Below are positions 1 through 7,699 of a DNA stretch of 64,000 nt, one piece after another (position 1 is the stretch's first letter; every line of letters begins with the position of its first letter). The stretch is from assembly GCF_017875645.1 (NCBI RefSeq), contig NZ_JAGGMR010000001.1, forward strand, positions 3,100,001-3,164,000. The letters are read 5' to 3'. Source of the stretch: Nocardia goodfellowii (GTDB lineage: Bacteria; Actinomycetota; Actinomycetes; Mycobacteriales; Mycobacteriaceae). The position numbers and the translations under genes are program-made. The notes beneath the pieces were generated by a model. That model made no database searches, was not told where the DNA came from, and saw only the letters and a list, made by a program, of their open reading frames with translations.

Positions 1-2
1 TC

Positions 3-127
3 CACCGCGCGCTCGACACCTGGACCACCCGAACAACTTTCGAGACCGCCGACCTCCTCGCCGACCTCAACGCCGCCTTCGCGGCGATCCCTGGCGCGGT
101 CACGCTCAGTGCGAGGATCTCCAGATG
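3..127 (+). CDS. C-terminal end of an unrecognised protein (partial)
   Basis: An open frame enters from the left edge and stops with TGA at 125-127. The visible 41 residues end in an alanine-rich segment (LADLNAAFAAIPG) with codon use typical of a real GC-rich gene. No domain can be named from so little sequence. The stop overlaps a possible ATG (ATGA) of a second very short frame. Confidence 0.4.
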
Positions 128-187
128 AGCATCCGCACGTTGTTCCAGCTGGGCGCTGAAATTGACGGCCCGACGCTCGCCCCCTAG
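125..187 (+). other. 20-codon open frame, possible truncated gene start
   Basis: An ATG overlaps the stop of the preceding frame as ATGA, the usual arrangement of coupled actinobacterial genes, but the frame stops after 20 codons at 185-187. It ends on the stop codon of the convergent MerR gene. It may be the remnant of a gene cut off by rearrangement, or chance. Confidence 0.15.
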
Positions 188-1122
188 TTGCGCACTGTGC
201 GCGCGGCCTGAACCGAGTGCGCCAGGGCCCGGTGTAGCCACAGTTGGGCGGCGCCGGTGGTGGCGGGGCCGACGAGATCGCCGGTCAGCGTCCAGTAGCG
301 GTGGGTCCACGGGTCGGTTTCGGTGGCGGCGTGCAAGAGCGTGGTGCGGAAGGCGGCGGTGTCGGTCGAGCCCCGTGCGGCGGCGTGGGCGGCGACGAAG
401 TGGTCGAGTATCGGGCCGGGGTGGGGGTCTACGCCGGTGCTGACGAGGTCGGCGACCTGTTCACCGGCTTCCGCGAGACCGACCAGCAGTCCGCGCCGGT
501 CTTTGATATCGGCAGGTTTGGAGCGCCAAATGCTCTGGGACATAGCGGCTTTGGCCGTGGGATAGGTCAGGTGTCGCACGAGTTCGGCGAAGGTGAGCAG
601 TTGTCGAGGGGCGGGGTCGGCCGGGAGCGTGGGGATGTTCATGACAGCGAATGCGTCGAACATCGATGCCGGGAGCGGGCCGAGCAGTCGCCGCCAGAAT
701 TCCAGTAGCCGGTCCTCGGCGGCCTTCCGATCCTGCACGGCCGCAAGGAGTTCAAGTCGCCGCAGGGGCTGCCCGGGGTCGTCCTCGATGGCGCGCAGCG
801 CGGAACGGCGCCACGCCAGCGCGGCGAGTTCGTCATCCAGGGCGGCGCGCTCGGCGGCGATCGCGTCGGCCACTCGCACGCCGCCGCTGAGAACGCCTGC
901 GGCCGTGGGCAATCCGAGGCCGACGGCACGGAGCTGCCGCAACAGGGTGAGCTGCTCTACTGCCGCCTGCTCGAACATTCGATGCCCGCCGGTCGTGCGT
1001 TCGCACGACAGAACGCCTTCGTCACAGTAGAAGCGGATGGTTCGAACCGGCACTCCGGTCCGCCGCGACAGTTCCCCGATTCCGATCCACCCGCCACCGC
1101 GCTCCGCTGTGTCTTCTGTCAC
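184..1122 (-). CDS. MerR-family transcriptional regulator
   Basis: Predicted DNA-binding regulator of 312 aa. A MerR helix-turn-helix is clear at about residues 13-45 (IGELSRRTGVPVRTIRFYCDEGVL), followed by the conserved dimerisation region and a long C-terminal domain that may bind a ligand. No cysteine cluster typical of metal sensors is seen there. The GTG at 1122 was chosen because GGAGG lies about 11 nt upstream and the HTH follows directly; the frame is open further upstream but that part reads as antisense of the divergent gene. A dyad-symmetric site with MerR-type spacing lies in the divergent intergenic region and overlaps this gene's Shine-Dalgarno, suggesting autoregulation and control of the neighbour at 1192. 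Ligand unknown. Confidence 0.85.
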   Translation of the reverse strand: MTEDTAERGGGWIGIGELSRRTGVPVRTIRFYCDEGVLSCERTTGGHRMFEQAAVEQLTLLRQLRAVGLGLPTAAGVLSGGVRVADAIAAERAALDDELAALAWRRSALRAIEDDPGQPLRRLELLAAVQDRKAAEDRLLEFWRRLLGPLPASMFDAFAVMNIPTLPADPAPRQLLTFAELVRHLTYPTAKAAMSQSIWRSKPADIKDRRGLLVGLAEAGEQVADLVSTGVDPHPGPILDHFVAAHAAARGSTDTAAFRTTLLHAATETDPWTHRYWTLTGDLVGPATTGAAQLWLHRALAHSVQAARTVRN

Positions 1123-1128
1123 GTTGCC

Positions 1129-1160
1129 TTGAACCTCCACCCGGCTGGAGTTCCTACCGT
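1129..1160 (+). promoter_or_regulatory. MerR-type operator/promoter between divergent genes
   Basis: A -35-like TTGAAC (1129-1134) and -10-like CTACCG or TACCGT (1154-1160) are separated by 19-20 bp, the elongated spacer typical of MerR-activated promoters. The spacer is filled by the dyad CTCCA-N6-TGGAG, with GAA and TTC as outer arms. The promoter points toward the gene at 1192; the left arm covers the regulator's own Shine-Dalgarno. The assignment to the adjacent MerR protein is inferred. Confidence 0.6.
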
Positions 1161-1191
1161 ACTGCTCAACGTACGAGGAAGGCCTAAGCCG

Positions 1192-1812
1192 ATGACCGAG
1201 AACCATCCGATGACCGACACCCGAATCTGGGATGCCGTGGCAGATGAACGCCGCAACCTGCACGCTCTGCTCGCCGGCCTCCCCGGCCCTGCCTGGGACC
1301 ACCCGTCCCTCTGCGCCGACTGGCAAGTCCGCGATGTGGTCGCGCACGTCATCCTGTCGGCCGACGCGGGCCTGGGCTGGATTCTGCGCGAACTGATCCG
1401 CGCCCGCGGCAGTCTCGACCGTGCCATCCGCGACACCGCCATCCGCCATGCCCGCCGAACTTCGACCTCCGGCCTACTGGCCGAACTGCATGCCGGTATC
1501 CCCAACCGCACCACCGCGCTGGGAACGACCCCCGCGGATCGCCTGATGGACCTGCTCGTCCACGGCCAAGACATCGCCGTCCCCCTCGGCCTGTCCTATG
1601 AAATGCCGCACAGCTCAGCGCAAGTGGCACTCGACCGACTCTGGACCACGGGCGCACCGTTCCACGCGCGCAAGAAGTTACGCGGATACCGGCTCGTCGC
1701 CACCGACACCGACTGGGCGGCCGGTGCCGGGCAGACGATCGCCGCGCCGATCGCGAGCCTCCTGATGGTGGTTACGGGGCGGGTGGAGGTCGACCGAATC
1801 GTCCGGCCCTGA
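1192..1812 (+). CDS. Maleylpyruvate isomerase/DinB-like family protein (mycothiol-dependent enzyme family)
   Basis: 206-aa protein of the actinobacterial TIGR03083-type family, whose members share the mycothiol-dependent maleylpyruvate isomerase N-terminal four-helix fold. Recognisable are the N-terminal W..P(S)LCADWQVRDVVAHV segment, which carries the conserved Asp and His, and the later DLLVHGQDIAVPLG segment with the second metal-site His. Family members use a divalent metal and often mycothiol, but the substrate here cannot be told. ATG 1192 has a purine-rich GAGGAAGG about 9 nt upstream; an in-frame ATG at 1210 is the alternative. Divergent from and probably controlled by the MerR gene. 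Confidence 0.8.
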   Translation: MTENHPMTDTRIWDAVADERRNLHALLAGLPGPAWDHPSLCADWQVRDVVAHVILSADAGLGWILRELIRARGSLDRAIRDTAIRHARRTSTSGLLAELHAGIPNRTTALGTTPADRLMDLLVHGQDIAVPLGLSYEMPHSSAQVALDRLWTTGAPFHARKKLRGYRLVATDTDWAAGAGQTIAAPIASLLMVVTGRVEVDRIVRP

Positions 1813-1818
1813 ACGCGC

Positions 1819-2169
1819 TCAACCGACCGGCTCGATGGAGCCGATCGGAAAGGGATCGCTGCGTCCGCGCGCCTCCAACCGGCCGTCGCCCCAGCTCGCG
1901 CTGCCGTAGGCGTCCACTTCGATGACGTACGCGCCGACGGCCAGCGTGTCCGGCAATCGCACTGCCGCCCAGGGCTTCCCGTCCACGATATCGAGGTATG
2001 TCCGCTGTGGATCACCTACGGCGGCAACGAAGAGGCGCGCGTATTCGAAACGGCTGCGGGCGGTTTCGGCGTCGGCGGGGGTCCACCGGACAATCAGCGA
2101 TCGGTGTGCGGGATCGGCGGCTTCGATGGTGACGCGCAGGCGGCCCGCGAGTTCGGACTGATCCCGCAC
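1819..2169 (-). CDS. Hypothetical protein
   Basis: 116-aa protein, no membrane segment or signal peptide. It has a regular GC-rich gene-like composition and alternating hydrophobic stretches suggestive of a beta-rich fold, but no family was recognised. GTG 2169 is preferred over ATG 2190 because GAGGAGG sits 4-5 nt upstream and the ATG has no ribosome-binding site. It converges on the isomerase-like gene with only 6 bp between stops. Confidence 0.6.
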   Translation of the reverse strand: MRDQSELAGRLRVTIEAADPAHRSLIVRWTPADAETARSRFEYARLFVAAVGDPQRTYLDIVDGKPWAAVRLPDTLAVGAYVIEVDAYGSASWGDGRLEARGRSDPFPIGSIEPVG

Positions 2170-2267
2170 GGTTCCTCCTCGGCCAGCCATACGCTGCCTG
2201 CGTATTCAGCGTCGCTGACCCCAGGCTGGCACGGACCCCGGTCCGGGGCAAATGCGATCGTGGTCGG

Positions 2268-2894
2268 ATGCGCACCCTCTTTGTCATCGCCCATCCGGAG
2301 GCGACGCACCACGTCGATGGTCTCGTCGGCGGCTGGTACGACTCGCGTCTCACCCCGGCCGGTTCGGTGGCCGCGGCCGCGATCGCGGAGTCATTGCGGG
2401 CGAGAATCCCCGAATCGGCTGGGGCCGAATTGTTCTCGTCTGACCTGCGCCGAGCACATGAGGCCGCCGCCATCATCGGTGCGCGGCTACAGGTGCAGCC
2501 GAAGCTCGATCGGCGATTGCGGGAGAAGTCGTATGGCGAGGCCGAAGGGAAAAGTCAGGACTGGTTGCGACGACGTTTCGTCCCGCCACCCGCGGTGGGG
2601 GAGCGGCTGAGCCATGACGAAGGCATCGCCGGTTCGGAGCGGATGATCGACTTCGGACAGCGGGTCTACGCGGCGATGGACGCCGTCCTGCGGCGTGACT
2701 GCGAGCACCAGATCATCGTGACCCACGGTGGCGTAATAACTTTCGCGGTCGCGGCGTGGCTCGCGCTACCGCTGGAGGTGCTCGGGTATGCCCGATTCGC
2801 GGCCGAGCCGGGCAGCATCACCGAACTGAGCGAGGACGACTATTTCCACAACCGCCGTTTGGTCACGCTCGGTGATGTCGGTCATCTCCGCTGA
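2268..2894 (+). CDS. Histidine phosphatase superfamily (phosphoglycerate mutase-like) protein
   Basis: 208 aa. The nucleophile region reads MRTLFVIAHPEATHH instead of the usual RHGE/RHGQ, keeping the His at about residue 9 in the same context. The second catalytic histidine is in the IIVTHGGVITF segment, and SSDLRRAHEAAAI matches the conserved S.L.RA..TA block. Members remove phosphate from sugars, cofactors or proteins through a phosphohistidine; the substrate is unknown. The RHG-to-AHP change is a known variant within the superfamily but makes a true phosphoglycerate mutase unlikely. Its 3-prime end overlaps the convergent MarR gene by 32 bp. Confidence 0.85.
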   Translation: MRTLFVIAHPEATHHVDGLVGGWYDSRLTPAGSVAAAAIAESLRARIPESAGAELFSSDLRRAHEAAAIIGARLQVQPKLDRRLREKSYGEAEGKSQDWLRRRFVPPPAVGERLSHDEGIAGSERMIDFGQRVYAAMDAVLRRDCEHQIIVTHGGVITFAVAAWLALPLEVLGYARFAAEPGSITELSEDDYFHNRRLVTLGDVGHLR

Positions 2895-3408
2895 CCGCGC
2901 GCGGCAACGTCTGATTCAGCTTGCGTAGCAGCGTGATCAGGGCGCGGCGCTCCTCGCCGGTGAGCCCGGCGAGCAACCGTGTCTCATTGCGCAGGTGCCG
3001 GCCGATGGCCTCGTCGATGATCGCCCGGCCCCGGTCGGTGAGCTGGATCAGCCGGCCGCGCGCGTCGCCCTCGGCCGCGCGCCGGTGCACCAGCCCCGCG
3101 CGTTCGAGCCGGTCGACCCTTTTGGTGACCGCGCCGGAGGTCACCATCGTCGACCCGCGCAGTTCGCCGGCGCTGAGTTCGAACGGCGCGCCGGAGCGGC
3201 GCAGGGTGGCGAGCACATCGAATTCGCCCCGGGACAGGTCGAATTCATCGAAAACCCGGGCCAGCTGTTCCTCCAACATCCAGTGCAGACGGCTGATCCG
3301 GCCGATCACCTGCATCGGGCTCGGGTCGAGGTCCGGCCGTTCCCGATGCCACTGGCGTTCGATGCGGTCGATGTCGTCGAGCTCGGTGGAGGTGCGATTC
3401 ATAGCCAT
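2863..3408 (-). CDS. MarR-family transcriptional regulator
   Basis: 181 aa. The winged helix is at about residues 60-120: a segment beginning FDLSRGEFDVLATLRRSG is followed by STMVTSGAVTKRVDRLERAGLV and RLIQLTDRGRAIIDEA, the classical MarR recognition helix and wing. MarR proteins are dimeric repressors released by small lipophilic or drug-like ligands. It is divergent from an MFS efflux gene with two palindromic sites in the 30-50 bp between them, so control of the pump and of itself is a strong inference. An in-frame ATG two codons downstream (3402) is an alternative start. Confidence 0.92.
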   Translation of the reverse strand: MAMNRTSTELDDIDRIERQWHRERPDLDPSPMQVIGRISRLHWMLEEQLARVFDEFDLSRGEFDVLATLRRSGAPFELSAGELRGSTMVTSGAVTKRVDRLERAGLVHRRAAEGDARGRLIQLTDRGRAIIDEAIGRHLRNETRLLAGLTGEERRALITLLRKLNQTLPRAVSGDDRHHRA

Positions 3409-3417
3409 ACATTGACA

Positions 3418-3458
3418 TAGTTTCCATGGAAACTAATATGTCTTCCATGGAAACTAAT
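3418..3458. promoter_or_regulatory. Twin MarR operator
   Basis: TAGTTTCCATGGAAACTA (3418-3435) is a perfect 18-bp palindrome. Its right part, TTCCATGGAAACTAAT, occurs at 3422-3437 and again at 3443-3458, exactly 21 bp (two helical turns) apart. The sites cover the start region of the divergent MFS gene, ideal for repression by the adjacent MarR dimer. Binding is inferred. Confidence 0.75.
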
Positions 3459-4661
3459 GTCGTGGCGCACCCCCGGTCGGTGACGAGATCGTGGATGAGT
3501 GTCGTGGCGATCACCGCGAGCCTGTTCGTCTTCGTCACCACCGAGTTGATGCCGATCGGCCTGCTCACCCCGATCAGCGCGAGTCTGAGTATTTCGGTGG
3601 GCGTCGCCGGTCTGATGGTCACCCTGTATGGGCTGTCCGCCGGTCTGGGCGTGCCGTTCATCGTGGCGTGGACCAAGCGCGTCGACCGGCGCGCCCTGTT
3701 GTCGGCGCTGCTGGCGATCCTGGCGCTCGGCAATCTGATCACCGCCCTCTCACCGAACTATCCGCTGGTCCTGACGGTCCGGCTGATCATGGGATTCGCC
3801 AACGGAGTGTTCTGGGCGATCGGTGTGAGCATGGCCATGCGCGTGGTCCCGGAACGGCAGGCCAGCCGCGCCGCCGCGGTCGCGCTGTCGGGCATCTCGA
3901 TCGCCACGGTGGTGGGCATACCGCTGGGCACGCTCCTGGAAAGCCTTACCGGCTGGCGCACCACCTTCCTGATCTGGAGTGCGCTGAGCGCCGCGGTGCT
4001 GGTCGCGGTCGCCGTCGTCGTGCCCGCACTGCCCTCGGAGAACGCGGTCTCGGTCCGCGAGGTCTTCGGACTTCCGGTGCGGAACACCCAGCTGCGGATA
4101 GTGCTGATCGCCGTCACGTGCTATGTGCTCGGCCACTTCGGGGCCTATACCTTCGTCCGTCCGTTCCTCGAGGAGAACTCTTCCGCCACACCGGCATTCA
4201 TCGCGACCCTGCTGATCATCTACGGCGTCGGCGGCGCGGCCGGCAACTTCCTCGCCGGATACACCGTGACCAAGAATCTGCGGGCCAGCTTCGTCGTCGC
4301 CTGCACCGGCCTCGTCGCCGCTTTGCTGTTGCTTCTCACGATCGGGCAGTCGAAGTCCGGCGCGATCCTCGCCCTCGCCCTGTGGGGCGTGTCCTTCGGC
4401 GCGGCGAACCTGTGCCAAATCAATCTGACTCTTGCCGCCGCGCCGGACACCTTCGAAGCCGCCATGTCGATCAACACCTTGGCCTACAACATCTCCATCG
4501 CCCTCGGTGCGCTGATCGGCGGGCTGTTCGCGGACCGGGTCGGTGTGACCGGTGCTGTCTGGCTCGGCGTCGCACTGATGGCGGTTTCGCTGCTCGTCAC
4601 CCTCGCCGCACGCCGTAAAGCGGGCGATGTCACAGTCGCGGGGGTTACCTCGTCCTCTTGA
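3438..4661 (+). CDS. MFS transporter, DHA1-type drug/sugar efflux pump
   Basis: About 407 aa with 12 predicted membrane helices. The first helix carries the sequence VTTELMPIGLLTPIS, matching the TE(F/L)xPxGLL signature of the DHA1 (AraJ/CmlA/sugar-efflux) branch, and residues after helix 2 give the expected short cytoplasmic loop. Proton-driven export at the inner membrane is expected; the substrate is unknown. Start choice is awkward: in-frame ATGs at 3426, 3438 and 3447 all lie within the operator repeats. 3438 is chosen because GGAA lies 6 nt upstream. The odd N-terminus (METN repeated) is a by-product of the duplicated operator. Confidence 0.88.
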   Translation: MSSMETNVVAHPRSVTRSWMSVVAITASLFVFVTTELMPIGLLTPISASLSISVGVAGLMVTLYGLSAGLGVPFIVAWTKRVDRRALLSALLAILALGNLITALSPNYPLVLTVRLIMGFANGVFWAIGVSMAMRVVPERQASRAAAVALSGISIATVVGIPLGTLLESLTGWRTTFLIWSALSAAVLVAVAVVVPALPSENAVSVREVFGLPVRNTQLRIVLIAVTCYVLGHFGAYTFVRPFLEENSSATPAFIATLLIIYGVGGAAGNFLAGYTVTKNLRASFVVACTGLVAALLLLLTIGQSKSGAILALALWGVSFGAANLCQINLTLAAAPDTFEAAMSINTLAYNISIALGALIGGLFADRVGVTGAVWLGVALMAVSLLVTLAARRKAGDVTVAGVTSSS

Positions 4662-4691
4662 TGACTGGAATCGAAACGAGAGGGAGCGGTA

Positions 4692-4934
4692 ATGACGAAT
4701 GCACACGAATCCACGAAAACGGTTGCGCACCCGGCGAAATGGAAGTTCTTTCTACTGACCCTGGCTGGCCTCTATCCGCTGCTGACCGTGCTGGTGACCC
4801 TCACCGCACCGCTGGTCGAGCCGCTGCCGGCCCCGCTTCGCCTAGCTTGCATCCTGCCGGTCGCGGTGGCCGCGATGGTGTGGGTAATCATGCCGTTCCT
4901 GACCCGGCGCTGCGCCGCTTGGCTCGCCGCCTGA
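4692..4934 (+). CDS. Small two-helix membrane protein
   Basis: 80 aa with two hydrophobic helices (about residues 18-40 and 48-68), WK before the first and MPFLTRR after the second. This pattern resembles, from memory, the C-terminal membrane part of the COG3224 antibiotic-biosynthesis-monooxygenase-like proteins, here without the monooxygenase domain. Start ATG 4692 has GAGAGGGAG 5-8 nt upstream. It follows the MFS gene by 30 bp in the same direction and is probably co-transcribed; a role beside the pump is only a guess. Confidence 0.7.
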   Translation: MTNAHESTKTVAHPAKWKFFLLTLAGLYPLLTVLVTLTAPLVEPLPAPLRLACILPVAVAAMVWVIMPFLTRRCAAWLAA

Positions 4935-5023
4935 AGTCCTGTTCCGGCCATCTCCAAGACCCGCAACCAGGCCTCCGGGCCCGCGCCGGGGAACGACGTG
5001 GAGGTGGGGACGTCGGCTTCGAC

Positions 5024-6238
5024 CTAGCGGAGCGCTTCGTCGGCGAGGGCGAACGCGGCCTCATCCGGCGCGTAACTCGCCAGTGCGGCAACAAGACTGC
5101 GAATTCCGTGCCGAACCGGAGCGGGCAGTTGCGCGTGGCGAGCGACATCGAGTTCGTTGGCGATCGTGAGCACGGCGAAGTCACGCAGCTCCGATCCTTG
5201 GACCGCTCTGGAGCGACCCGTGAACCGATCGAATATGGGCAACGGCTGCCGACCGAGCCCGGGATAGGTCCGGGTGCGGTCGCCCGCGCCGTAGAGGTAC
5301 ACCAGCGCCTCCGCGTCGGATCCGATGACGTGCCGGAGCAGGCTGCGATCCGCGATCGGGAGCAGCGCGTGCGCGAAGCCGTCGGTGCCGTAGGTGGCGT
5401 GGCAGATGGCGGCCAGTCGCGTGCGCGGCGTGGCGTTCCACTCGACTGTCAGCGCGTGCACCCGGTGCAGATGCGTGTGCAGGGTGCCGCCCGGATGGTC
5501 GAGGTGCCCGGCTCCCAGTCTCTGTTGTAGTTCGAAGGCGCGACTTACGGCATCGTCGGTGGCGAGCCACAGCCGAGCGTGGTCCACCACCAGGCGCGCG
5601 AGTTCCGCCGGAGCATCGCGGGCTACGAGGTGACCTGCCTCGGGCACGCAGGTGACGGTCACGCGATGGTTGGCGGCACGGAAGCGATCCACGTCGGTAT
5701 CGCCCAGTGGGGTTTGCCGACCCGCGCGTACCAGGAGGATGGGCAGATCCAGTTCGGCGGCGATGGTGAGCAGGGCTTTGCTCGATCCGAGGATGTCCTC
5801 CACGAGCTCGGTGAACTGTTCGCGAAGTCCGTGGTCGTCCCGCCATCGGCGCACGCGGTCCGGGTCGGCGTCCGGCACGACGTCGACGAGGACCAGTCCG
5901 GCGACCCGGGCCATGACGGACGGTTCCGCGAGGGCGGCCATCGCGGCGAGCCCGCCGAGGGACGCGCCCACCAGCACGATCGGTTCCGGCTCGCGACGCA
6001 CCATCTCACGCACGTCGTCAGCGATTGCCCGAAGTGTGCCGACGCGGCCGGAGCTCTCCCCGTGACCGCGCAAATCGTAGGCCACCGTCCGCAGCCCGGA
6101 TGTGTTCATCCGGGCCGCGACCGGCTCCCAGACGCTGCGCCGCTCCCCGCCCGCGTGCAGCATCAGCACCGTGGGTCCGGTGCCGCTCACCGTGGCTCGC
6201 AGTGTGACTTCGCCCAGCGTCATATCGACGATCGGCAT
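5024..6238 (-). CDS. Alpha/beta hydrolase fused to a C-terminal DUF6817-like domain
   Basis: 404 aa. The N-terminal ~240 residues are a complete alpha/beta hydrolase: oxyanion HAGGER region, YDLRGHGES, nucleophile elbow VGASLGG, acid in the strand LPILLVRAG region, and catalytic His in PEAGHLV. The C-terminal ~160 residues form a separate domain with HPGGTLHTHLHRVHAL, CHATYGTDGF and EALVYLYGAGDR, matching the pattern recalled for DUF6817. Its spaced His/Asp residues look like a possible metal site. Reaction unknown. Divergent from the TetR gene, with shared inverted repeats between them, so likely its target. Confidence 0.82.
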   Translation of the reverse strand: MPIVDMTLGEVTLRATVSGTGPTVLMLHAGGERRSVWEPVAARMNTSGLRTVAYDLRGHGESSGRVGTLRAIADDVREMVRREPEPIVLVGASLGGLAAMAALAEPSVMARVAGLVLVDVVPDADPDRVRRWRDDHGLREQFTELVEDILGSSKALLTIAAELDLPILLVRAGRQTPLGDTDVDRFRAANHRVTVTCVPEAGHLVARDAPAELARLVVDHARLWLATDDAVSRAFELQQRLGAGHLDHPGGTLHTHLHRVHALTVEWNATPRTRLAAICHATYGTDGFAHALLPIADRSLLRHVIGSDAEALVYLYGAGDRTRTYPGLGRQPLPIFDRFTGRSRAVQGSELRDFAVLTIANELDVARHAQLPAPVRHGIRSLVAALASYAPDEAAFALADEALR

Positions 6239-6251
6239 TGCCCCGCCCCCT

Positions 6252-6305
6252 CTACCTTGAGCTACCCAGGTAGGCTACGACGGTCAACCTTGGGATGTCA
6301 AGGTA
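6252..6305. promoter_or_regulatory. Inverted repeats in the TetR/hydrolase divergent region
   Basis: TACCTTGA (6253-6260) is exactly inverted as TCAAGGTA (6298-6305). A second pair, CTACCT (6252-6257) and AGGTAG (6268-6273), is nested on the left. The right arm overlaps the -10 box of the TetR gene. This is the layout of a TetR-family operator; protein assignment is inferred from the adjacent regulator. Confidence 0.5.
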
Positions 6306-6316
6306 TGGTTTCGAGT

Positions 6317-6922
6317 GTGAGCACACCCAGAACGCGGCGGTCGCCGGAGGAGGCGCGCCGGCTGATCATGGACGCCGCGGCGGCGCTCCTCGCCGAAGGC
6401 GGCGTCGCAGCCGTGCAGGTGCGCGCGGTGGCCGCCCGCGTCGGCATGACCGACGCCGGTGTGACCCACCACTTCGGCAATCGCGACAAGCTGCTCGCCG
6501 AGCTCCTCCGGCACGGTGGCCGCGAACTGCGGGCCGCGCTCCGCACAGCCTGCACCGAATGGCTCGAGCACGGCGCCGATCTACTCGAACTCGTCGAAGC
6601 CCTCGAGGCGCTGTACCGGCGCGGCTACGGCGAACTCGCGGTGGCGCTGCACGCCGCGGGCTGGCGCGACCCGGGCAGCGGCATGCTCGACCCGGTCGTC
6701 GACGCACTGCATAGGCTCCGCCCGCGCGGCACCTCCCTCGACGACACCCGGCACGCCGTCGCCGCCCTGCACCAGGCGATGGCGACAGAAGCCCTGTACG
6801 GCAGCGCCTTCCGGCGTAGCGCCGGCCTCACCGGCCCCGCCGCGAACGATTCGACCGCACACGTGCGCTGGTGGGCCCGCCAACTTCAGCTCGCGCTGGG
6901 ACCGCTGGATCGATCGTCCTGA
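6317..6922 (+). CDS. TetR-family transcriptional regulator
   Basis: 201 aa. The N-terminal HTH is typical: EEARRLIMDAAAALLAEGG, then VRAVAARVGMTDAGVTHHFGNRDKLLAELL at about residues 25-55. The C-terminal ligand domain is helical and unassigned. GTG 6317 is chosen because TATGGT (6304-6309) lies exactly 7 nt upstream, the leaderless arrangement seen repeatedly in this window. ATG 6305 is in frame but overlaps that -10 box. Probably represses the divergent hydrolase and itself. Confidence 0.88.
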   Translation: MSTPRTRRSPEEARRLIMDAAAALLAEGGVAAVQVRAVAARVGMTDAGVTHHFGNRDKLLAELLRHGGRELRAALRTACTEWLEHGADLLELVEALEALYRRGYGELAVALHAAGWRDPGSGMLDPVVDALHRLRPRGTSLDDTRHAVAALHQAMATEALYGSAFRRSAGLTGPAANDSTAHVRWWARQLQLALGPLDRSS

Positions 6923-6988
6923 ACGACCCGTCGCGGGGGCACGCTGACCGGGGATTCGGGAATAGCGAATGACCCCGAGGGCACCGCG

Positions 6989-7539
6989 GTGCGCGTCGGC
7001 TACATCAGGGTCTCGACCCTGGACCAGAACACCATTCGCCAGCTCGACGGGATCGATGTCGAACGCACCTTCACCGACAAGGCCTCGGGCAAGGACGCCA
7101 CCCGACCTCGAGGAGATGCTCGGCTTCGTCCGCGTCGGCGACACCGTGGTGGTGCACTCCATGGATCACCTCGCCCGCAACCTCGACGACCTCCGCGGCC
7201 TCGTGCGTGCGCACCTTGACCGCCAAGGGCGTGCGCGTTGAGTTCGTCGAGGAGAGCCTGACTTTCACCGGCGAGGACACCCCGATGGCCACCCTACTGC
7301 TGAGCATGATGGGCGCCTTCGCCGAATTCGAACGGTCCTTGATCCTGGAACGCCAACGCGAAGGCATCGCAGCGGCCAAGGCCCGCGGCGCCTACAAAGG
7401 CCGCAAACCCGCGCTGGCCGCCGAGCAGATCACCCAGCTGCGCGGCCGAGCCGCCTCCGGGGAGGCGAAATCCAAGCTGGCCAACGACTTCGGTATCAGC
7501 CGCGAAACCGTCTACGCCTACCTGCGCGCCGCATCGTAG
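6989..7539 (+). pseudogene. Serine recombinase (Tn3-resolvase/invertase type), broken by two frameshifts
   Basis: Joined across three frames this is a near-complete site-specific serine recombinase. Frame 1 (from GTG 6989) gives RVGYIRVSTLDQN with the catalytic Ser, and FTDKASGKDATR. Frame 2 (from about 7105) gives LEEMLGFVRVGDTVVVHSMDHLARNLDDLRGLV. Frame 3 (from about 7210) gives LTAKGVRVEF, MGAFAEFERSLILERQREGI and a C-terminal HTH ending FGISRETVYAYLR. The first shift is near 7100, where an expected Arg-Pro pair is partly missing. The second is near 7210, where TGCG appears duplicated. The shifts do not cancel, so no full protein can be made. No transposon ends were seen around it. Confidence 0.85.
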
Positions 7540-7699
7540 CCCGGCTCGCACAAATTTGAACTCGATGCGAGACCGACGTTTGAACCTACGGACCGTCTTC
7601 GATTCCTCGGCACTTCAGCCGGGAAAGTCAAGAGGGCTGGATTACCGCACGGAACCCTCTGGCTTCGGGGCGCGTCGTAGACTTCTGACGGGAGCACAC

